A DNA stretch of 64,000 nucleotides from Tolypeutes matacus. Taxonomy: Eukaryota > Chordata > Mammalia > Cingulata > Chlamyphoridae. Positions 56,716 to 64,000 of the stretch are shown here, in pieces. The notes below the pieces were generated by a model that saw only the letters and a list, made by a program, of their open reading frames with translations, was not told the origin of the DNA and searched no databases. The position numbers and the translations under genes were made by a program. Numbering within the stretch: position 1 is the stretch's first letter; the number at the start of each line of letters is the position of its first letter. Where the stretch lies: assembly GCA_026826555.1 (NCBI GenBank), contig JAKSZT010037198.1, positions 6,805,775-6,869,774 of the forward strand. The letters run 5' to 3'.

Positions 56716-56734
56716 TTGTGTGTGTGTGTGTGTG
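56716..56734. repeat. (GT)n microsatellite
   Basis: About nine GT units inside an L1 3' region. Confidence 0.9.
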
Positions 56735-57517
56735 TTTTGGAGTAATGAAAATGCACACATATTGACTGAAGTGATGAATGTGGAACTCTGAATATACCAA
56801 ATGCCACTGATTGTACACTGTAGATAAATTATATGGTTTATCAACGACAACAACCAAAAATAGGGTAGGTTGGGGGAAAAATTCACCAAATGTAAAATAT
56901 GGATTATAGTTATTAGTAATATTTTGATGATACTATTTTATCGTTTGTAACAAAAGTTTCACTTTTGGTGTTCTTGGTGGGGTGTTGTATGGGAGCCCTG
57001 TATGATGTTATGCATGTTTTATAAGTTCACAACTTTCACTATACATTTATTACTTATGTATGTTCATGTATGAATGATAAACTTCAACAAATTGTTAAAA
57101 AAAAAAAAAAGAAGTCCAGGGCCAGATGGCTTCACAGGTGAATTCTACCAAGCATTTCAAGAACAATTAACACCAATCCTGTTTAATCTCTTCCAAAAAA
57201 TTGAAAAAGGAGAATTACCCAACATATTTTTGAAGGCAACATCACCCTAATAACAAAGCCAGATAAAGATACTATTAGAAAAGAAAGTTACAGCCCAATC
57301 TCACTAATGAACATAGATGCAAAAATTCTCAACAAAACACTTGCAAATAGAATCCAACAGCATATTAAATGAATTACATCCCACAACCAAGTGGGATTTA
57401 TTCTAGGTATGCAAGGGTGGTTCAACACAAGAAAATCAATTAACATAATACACCACATAAACTGAAGGAAAAAAACACATGATCATCTCGATTGATGCAA
57501 AAATGGCATTTGACAAA

Positions 57518-58569
57518 GGCCCCCAGGCTTTTGTTCACTTTACCATGTCTTTCTGAAATTGAAGGATTTCAGTCCTTCATTTGGCAATCTCTTATTAAAG
57601 TTCCCTCTCTTCCATGAGGATTTCCCTGACCTTTTTCCTTATCCTACCCATCATTATAAAAATACAGACTCGGTAATGGGAGCACTGAGATGCAGTTCTT
57701 TACATCTGTCTCCCTTCTTGATTGTTATTCCTGGATAGGGACTTCCTCCTCTAACTAATTAAGTACCTGTCATATGATAAGTATACACTACTGATTAATC
57801 AATGACCTCTTAATGCCTATCAACAAGCTCTCTCACCTTATTTCCCAATGCTCCACAACATGAACCATTTTGGTCTATTGACTACTTTCCCAAGCCTGCC
57901 AAAGAATTCTAAATTCTCTTCTTCCTAACCTGAAATGCTATGCTATCCCTTACTAAAGGTCCTACTTCTCTTTAAGAATCCTTCCTTGACATCCTTCCCC
58001 TTTGAACTTCTATGGCATATGTGTTTACATCTCTCACAATTCCTACTGCCCTACTGCAATACTGGATACATGAAAGGTGTATCATCAAAAGTATTTTCTT
58101 TAAATGTGAATACAATAATGCAGAAACAATTTTTGCATTAAAAAATGGATTAAAGCAAAAAAAGTTCAAAAATCTTAGTTACACAACCCCAATTTACACA
58201 CACACAAATATACGTATTTGCACACATTCATATAGCAACCATTTAGAGGTAATGAAACAATGGAACAATTTTAATGCAATTTAAATAAATACCAATACTA
58301 TAAACAGTTCTGTAGTTCAAAGTATGACACAGTTCTCATTAGGCTAAAATGAAGGCATCAGCCTTCATTTCTTTGCCCTTTCCAGCTTCTAAAGACTACA
58401 TAGCTTGTGGCCCCTCTCTCTTACATGCAAAGCAAGCGAAATTACATCTCTCTGTGCCTTTCTTTGGAAGTCACATCTCCTATCACTCTCCTTTTCTGTC
58501 TCCCTCTTCCACTATTAAGGACCCTTGAGATTACACTGGACCCACCCAGATAATCCAGAATAATCTCCC

Positions 58570-58603
<34 letters not shown>

Positions 58604-59820
58604 GGGAGGTCCTGGGAATCGAACCCGGGTCCCTCCATATGGGAGACAGACGCCCAACCAGTTGAGCTACATCCGACCCCCTAATCTCCCTATTTTAATG
58701 CTAGCTGATTAGCAACAACCTTAATCCCACCTGCCCCTTTAACTCCCCTTTGCCATGTAACCCAACATATTCACAGGTTCTGGGGATTAGGATGTGAACA
58801 TCTTTGGGGAAACCCTTATTCTTCCTACCACAGTCGTGGAGAGCTCGATGTGACTGAAGAATAAAGCACAAAAATTAAACCAGAAAAATAGGTTACTTGG
58901 TTCAGAATTTAATATGTATATAAGTGAAAATTCTGAGTAGGTGAATGACATGAACAAAACTGTACACAGGAAAGACATTATTAAAAGATGGGAAAGTCCC
59001 AAGTCTCCAGAATACTAATTCTAAAATGAAGGATATCTAGCTTAGCCCTTATCCAAATCCAAATAAGCATCTCCAGAATTCTTTTCCACATGATCCTGAC
59101 ATGCAGCCAAAATTTGGGTACAACACTACCAGAGAAACTTCTTCCCCATACTATAAAGTTAGAAAGAAAGCATAAGGTCTGCAAATTCATGAAAATAATT
59201 ACATAAACATACATAAAATCCTGCTTGTCCCAAGTTATTTATAAACCAGAGCCCAGTTCTAAAAAACAGAAATTTAGTGACCTAAATATTACAATATTCT
59301 CAATGGTGGCTAACATATTTAGAAGTAATTGTTAAGGAATGCATATCCTCACAGAGCAACCTGCTGTCCTAATTTAAATTTTTTTAAAGAAAGGTATAGG
59401 GAAAAAGGCAAAAACCAAAGTCCAAACAAAAGCATGACATAGGGTTCAAAGCTTTAATAAATGTGTATTGGTAATCACATTTGCTAGGGAAAATTTCAAT
59501 ACCAAATCAGAGTCAAAAATCTTCTGGTTTCTATTGACTTCCTTCCTGATTCATTTGCTTCACTTACATCAAGATGAAACACACAGACTGAGAGTTCTAC
59601 AGAAGCATTCTACAAAATTTTTCAACCATGTCTTAGAAATAAGGAATATTTTTCAAGTCAATTAATGAAGACAAAAACAAAAGAAAGCAAAGATATTTTA
59701 CCAGGTACCAAGGTGAAGTTATTTATGTCAATGCTGGTAGCTAAAGCAAAATAAAAAAACATATTAGGTTATACATTTCTGACTAGCTGATAAAAAAACA
59801 TTCATGTTCATTTGAAGAAT
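57518..59820 (-). other. UBE2R2 intron, mostly unassigned
   Basis: AT-rich sequence with weak L2-like phrases to about 58100 and one clear SINE (58576-58681). No exon or RNA gene found on either strand. Confidence 0.45.
58576..58681 (-). mobile_element. Short DAS SINE, minus strand
   Basis: Head GGGGTCGGATGTAGCTCAAC, box B GGGTTCGATTCCCAGGACC, long A tail. TSD TAATCTCCCTATTTT at 58561-58575 and 58682-58696, perfect. Confidence 0.95.
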
Positions 59821-59825
59821 GCTTT

Positions 59826-60038
59826 AGGGGAGGAGATGTAGCTCAAGTGGTTAAGCGCCTGCTTCCCATGTATGAGGTCCCAGGTTCGATCCCCAGTATC
59901 TCCTAAAAATAAACATGAAAAAAACAACTTTCTTTGGAGAGTAGATGTAGCTCAGTGGTTGAGCGCCTGCTTCCCATGTACAAGGTCCTGGGCTCAATCC
60001 CCGGTACCTCCTTAAAAAACAAACAAAAAAAAAATTAA
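59826..60038 (+). mobile_element. Dimeric tRNA SINE (copy 4, variant linker)
   Basis: Two monomers (GGGAGGAGATGTAGCTCAAG and GGAGAGTAGATGTAGCTCAG heads) joined by a short A-rich linker with AAAAAACAACTTTCTTT, ending CCCCGGTACCTCC. Confidence 0.78.
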
Positions 60039-60419
60039 AAAGCTTTAAATAAATTCAAAGAAAAAATGTTTCATTCATGTCTATACTCAAAGACCATTGA
60101 GTAAAATAATGCAAAATTTAAAACTATGGCTTGGCATAATAAATATTCCATTAAATGGACATTTTTAAAGAAATGAACATCATAAAAACTAATACGTAAC
60201 AAAATACAGCATCTAGCACCTTTATACGAGGAGTTAAGATCATTGAGTTCAAGCGTGTTGCCTCTGGTAATTTAATACTACAATACAGGAGTAGGGTTTG
60301 GTGTACCCAGAGGAATAAAAAGTAGCTATGAACAATTAATAAATGCTTTAAACTCCCTATTCCAAACTTTATTCCAAATGAAGCCTGTAGTTTAGTTAAC
60401 AATATTGTACCAAAGGCAA

Positions 60420-60570
60420 TGTCTTAGTTTTGATAAATGTGCCATCTAAGTACAAGATATTAACATTAGAGGAAGCTAGGCCCAGGGAATACAGGAGTTT
60501 TCTGTACTATTTTTGCAACTCTTCAATAATCTAAAATTATTTCAAAATAGTGTTGTTGTTTTTTTTAAAG
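60420..60570 (+). mobile_element. Old L1 3' end fragment
   Basis: GTTTTGATAAATGTGCCATC ... ATTAACATTAGAGGAAGCTA ... CTAAAATTATTTCAAAATA is a well-known old L1 3' end. Confidence 0.7.
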
Positions 60571-61304
60571 GAAATCTAATAATATTTTAAGATGTCTATT
60601 GAAAACAAAACACTTTAATGAAAACTATACTAAATTTTTTAGAATTTAAAAGATTTGTATTTAAAATTTACACGAAATGAGGTTAAGCATTCTGTCCTAG
60701 TCTTAAAAGATCATCAGAGAACTTAATATTACAAAAGTCTATGTAATCATTTCTAATGTGATTTCTTGGCTTCATTATTTGATTCCTGGTTTAAATGACC
60801 ACTAAATTCTCAGAGAAATCACAGAAATACAACAGAAGTTCTAAGAGATAATTCCATTAAACAGAATTTTTTTTTTTAATTTTAACTTAATAATTTAATC
60901 AAATAGGAAAAATGTATGTTACATTATCAAAGGAAATGAGGCAGAACAAGCTGTGCTGCCATTTGCTTTACTATCTAAAAATAATTTTACTGTTATCAAA
61001 TAAATAAAGTAAACCCTTATAAAACATCATGCTAGATCAAGGATTCAAATATACTTCCAGTCAAATTATACCCCCTGTGAACATAGTAATGTATACAGAA
61101 TACAGAAAAAAACATAATGTGGATGTCAATGAAGAAACAGTAGAAAATTTAATTTATAATTGCACGGCTTTATTTGTCAGGACCTTTTGATACATCCAGT
61201 TCTTTCAAGTTTTTGAGAAGCTGATTATGTTCTCTTCCATTTTACTCCTAATAGCCTATCACTCATCTAAAGAATTACAAGGATCACAAAATATGTGACA
61301 TTAG
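60571..61304 (-). other. UBE2R2 intron, nothing recognised
   Basis: AT-rich sequence without repeat landmarks or coding signal that I can support. Confidence 0.5.
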
Positions 61305-61750
61305 GGGGGACGATGTGGCTCAAATGGTTGGGCGTCCATCTGCCATATGGAGGGACCTGGGTTCGATCCCCGGGACCTCCCGGCAAAATAAAAAATATAT
61401 ATATATATATATATAGAAGGCGCATGGGCTGCCAGGCTCTGTGTGCCGCTGAGCCGTCGGGCCCGGGAGCCGTGCAGCAGGATGATGACATAACAGGGGA
61501 GAGACAAGATGAGATGCTCCGAAAGCTCCAGAAGCCGGGAGCAGAGGTGGCGCAGGTGGCAAAATACCTCTCTCCTACATCGGAGGTCTCCAGGATCAAA
61601 TCCTGGTGAAGACTGGAGGAGGAGGATGAGAAGAGATGGCAGGAAACAGACGCAGAGAAATGCCCAGCGAATGAACACAAAACAGCAAATGGGGAAGGGG
61701 GAGTTTAAAATGGATAAAGTAAATAAATAAATAAATCTTAAAATATATAT
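61305..61750 (+). mobile_element. Long SINE with two tRNA-like heads and (TA)n
   Basis: The first head (GGGGGGACGATGTGGCTCAA, box B GGGTTCGATCCCCGGGACC) is followed by (TA)n at 61395-61414, a GC-rich spacer, a second diverged head (GGGAGCAGAGGTGGCGCAGG at 61536), then AGCAAATGGGGAAGGGGG and an ATAAATAAATAAATC tail. TSD ATATGTGACATTAG at 61291-61304 and 61751-61764 encloses the whole unit. Confidence 0.88.
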
Positions 61751-61764
61751 ATATGTGACATTAG

Positions 61765-63020
61765 GTCCATTTACCATCTAGCCTAAATTTTACTATTCCT
61801 AAGAGCAATGTTTCTACAGACTTGGCAAAACCTTTAACACAGCGAAAGTTCTTAAAAAGTTCTCATTATATAGGTTATTTGGCATGTCTTAGGAAAAGCA
61901 TATTAAAACAGTAGAGTATTTTTAATCATCATTAAAACATTAACATTTTAAAATATTATGCCTTCATACTAGTGGAACAGTAGTAAAATTGGCACTCTCC
62001 AATATAAAAAGCTTAAATGAAGTGCAAAGTATTTTCATCTGTGCTACCAAGTAGCTTAAAATACATCTCACGGTAACATTTATCTCTAAGCACTGTGCAG
62101 AAAAAAATCATCTGTATAACTTCCTGAAAATCATCTAAAATCTTATAATTTCTTTTGACGTAAAGTCCCACTGTTTTCTAAAAATATAACTCATAAAATA
62201 GAACGATAACTACAACTCATAAAATATTAAATACAAAAAAAGCAGTAAGATTTTAGCTGAGTTGCCAGAGCTGTGAAGTTAATGGTAAAGAAAGTGTGTA
62301 TGCTTAACTCACTTTAAGACAGGAATGGGGCTCATTGGTTGTCTACTTCTGAGCAGTGCACACAGTAATAGGTAGCCAGCAAACTGAATTTTTAAACTCA
62401 CGCAACCAGTGCAAAACAGAAAGTAATAGGTTGTATAGGACAATCTCATGACAAATTCATGTTAAATTTCTTTTGTTCTCTAATTTTACCTTGATATTTA
62501 TAAATTTCACATACATAACGATAAAAGAAAATTTAAAATAATTAAATTCACTTGTATAAAACAGCAGTATTTATAACTTTTGGGGCTGTAGTAAAGTGTC
62601 CTTGTATGTATATAACAAAACTATAAACAAAAGTTCTTCTAACTTTTAAAACTTGACTTTAAATAATAAACTATTTTCTATTGGTAACAGTCTTCATAAT
62701 ATTTATTTTTAATGTTCATAGAGTTAATGTGCCAAAAATTCCCTCATCAATTCCTACATTTTGGCATTTGTATAGAGTTTGCTTTGTGTTTTTGTTTTTC
62801 TTTTGTTACTGTTTCCTCCCTTCCTCCGCTGGTTCTATTATAAGTAAACCTGCAGTAAACATTTTGATAACTAGAGCAATTTGGTAATGAGATCCATTTT
62901 GTTTCTAGCATAGGTGACAACACAGGTACGTAAGTACAAAGCAACTCTCAAGAGCATTCCTTTGGCCAAGAACCATGAGCCCCAGATCTCTAGAATCACT
63001 AATATTAAAATGGGCCCTCA
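61765..63020 (-). other. UBE2R2 intron, nothing recognised
   Basis: AT-rich sequence; no exon matching upstream UBE2R2 residues on the minus strand, no repeat landmark. Confidence 0.5.
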
Positions 63021-63870
63021 GGGAGCAGACGTGACTCAAGCGGTTGACATCTGCTTCCCACATGGGAGGTCCCAAATTCGGTCCCCAGTGCCTAAAAAAA
63101 AACAAACAAAAAACAAGGAAAGTGGACTAGAGTGGACTTGATGGTATTCTTTTGCTCACATATGGTGATTCTTGCAATGCAAGAAATTATAACAATGAGG
63201 TGGAGCCAGTGGCCACTTGACAGTTTTTGGGTAGGGAGGGGATGAGCAGTTGAAATACAGGGGCTTCTTTGGGAGTCGGAGGTTGTCCTGAGTACTGTTG
63301 TGGCAATGGATGTAGGCCATTTTAAATCAGCACACACCACTCAGAACTGAGTGGGAGAGAGTGTGATCTACAGTGTGAACTGTGGTCTATGGTTGGTGGC
63401 AAGGCTCCAGGATGTGTAAGTTCATTGAGGGTGGTGGGTCACACTGTGGGAGATGTTTGTGTGGGATGTGGTGGGAGGTGTGGGAGGTGGGCAACATGGG
63501 AATCCCAGTGGGTTCCGTGTAATATTTTAGGTAATCTAAGCACCTCTTAAAATATATGTATATATATAACATTTTTGTAAGCAAATACACATATATGCAT
63601 ATATATTTATATATCATTTTGCAAATGTTTGTATGTATTGTGAGAATTTTGATTTTTACCCATAATAAAAAAAAAAAAGGAAAAAAAAAAAAAAAACACC
63701 AAACTTTAAAAAAAAAAAAAAAAAAACAAGGAAAGAAATGGAAAAACCAACTCAGGGAAGTCGATGTAACTCAGTGGTTGAGTGCCGGCTTCCCACATAC
63801 AAGGTCCCAGGTTCAATCCCTGGTTCTGGTACCTCTTATTAAAAAAATTAAAAAAAAAAAAAAAAAAAAA
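63021..63870 (+). mobile_element. Dimeric tRNA SINE (copy 5), split by an insertion
   Basis: The left monomer starts GGGAGCAGACGTGACTCAAG and ends CCAGTGCCT. The right monomer starts GGGAAGTCGATGTAACTCAG and ends CTGGTACCTC. The linker (AAACAAGGAAAG ... CCAACTCA) is interrupted by the element at 63123-63723. Confidence 0.85.
63123..63723 (+). mobile_element. Retrotransposed element inside SINE linker
   Basis: A 600-bp GT-rich block ending ATTTTTACCCATAATAAAAA plus A runs, flanked by AAACAAGGAAAG at 63111-63122 and 63724-63735. Its 3' end resembles 44440-44490 (ATTTTTACCCACAATAAAAA). Poly(A) and TSD show L1-type integration; the family is not recognised. Confidence 0.75.
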
Positions 63871-64000
63871 GACCTCAAATAGTTAAACTCTGAAAGGTAA
63901 ATGAAGTTAAGCAAAACAAGTGCTCTTAGGACTTTAATTCCTAACTATGATTTATCACTTCTTTAAAAACAAAACACTTGTGAAAGGAAAAATAACTGTA

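Larger units (their letters stand above)
47790..57517 (+). mobile_element. L1 cluster (one near-full L1 plus nested and adjacent pieces)
   Basis: Starts TTGGGGAAGATGGAGGATTA, an L1 5' end. ORF1 sequence lies at about 48770-50330 (VFEEIMAENFPTLMKEMNLH then VQEVQHTPIRIN at 49570-49660). ORF2 endonuclease resumes at 51580, reverse transcriptase spans about 52850-53660 with FADD at 53536-53547, and the C-terminal part runs to 55300 (GGISLPDLETYY, then HKDRHIDQWNRTENPEI). A 3' end lies near 55880, another L1 3' piece at 55910-57095, and a separate ORF2 fragment at 57108-57517. Stops and frameshifts break every ORF. It is antisense to UBE2R2. Confidence 0.82.

Noticed and set aside
30869..63850. 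CRISPR-like or regulatory arrays among the evenly similar repeats
   Set aside because: The repeats are dispersed SINEs and microsatellites in a mammalian genome; there is no regular repeat-spacer pattern.

Overview
This is a mammalian nuclear window, almost certainly from an armadillo (Dasypus) or a close xenarthran. The strongest clue is about thirty tRNA-derived DAS-type SINE heads (box A near TGGCTCAATCAG, box B near GGTTCGATTCC, then A-rich or ATAAATAAAT tails), many with clear target-site duplications (TSDs). L1 copies are abundant in the same interval.

Two protein-coding genes lie tail to tail. On the + strand are the last 13 coding exons of UBAP2 (3183 to 17035), with its 3'UTR and an AATAAA at 17845. 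Joined, these exons give one open frame of 492 codons plus stop that ends ...GNSPYWTN. On the - strand are the last three coding exons of UBE2R2, a CDC34-family E2 ubiquitin-conjugating enzyme. They lie at 46885-46982 (catalytic Cys), 26584-26718 and 22596-22815 (acidic tail), and give 150 codons plus stop. The 3'UTR probably runs to about 19390. UBAP2 and UBE2R2 are convergent neighbours on human 9p13.3, which supports UBAP2 rather than its paralogue UBAP2L. Both promoters and the 5' exons lie outside the window.

A box C/D snoRNA candidate at 4470-4547 sits in a UBAP2 intron in the host orientation, with a 9-bp terminal stem. The human UBAP2 gene hosts SNORD121A/B, so I call it SNORD121-like.

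Layout: 1-10900 holds UBAP2 introns with old L1 and hAT debris and a few SINEs. 10900-17870 is GC-rich, exon-dense and poor in transposons apart from a nested SINE cluster at 13.6-14.3 kb. 17870-19390 is the short convergent gap. 19390-22595 is the UBE2R2 3'UTR. From 22816 to the end are UBE2R2 introns, AT-rich and heavily filled with nested L1, SINE and LTR insertions. The main blocks are an L1 at about 31960-42300 that contains a second L1 at 34141-37996, and an L1 cluster at about 47790-57517 with a four-level nest at 50341-51577. I found no undescribed biochemical system. The notable items are the intronic snoRNA, a tandem-repeat L1 5'UTR, recurrent dimeric SINEs, and serial SINE insertion at one target.
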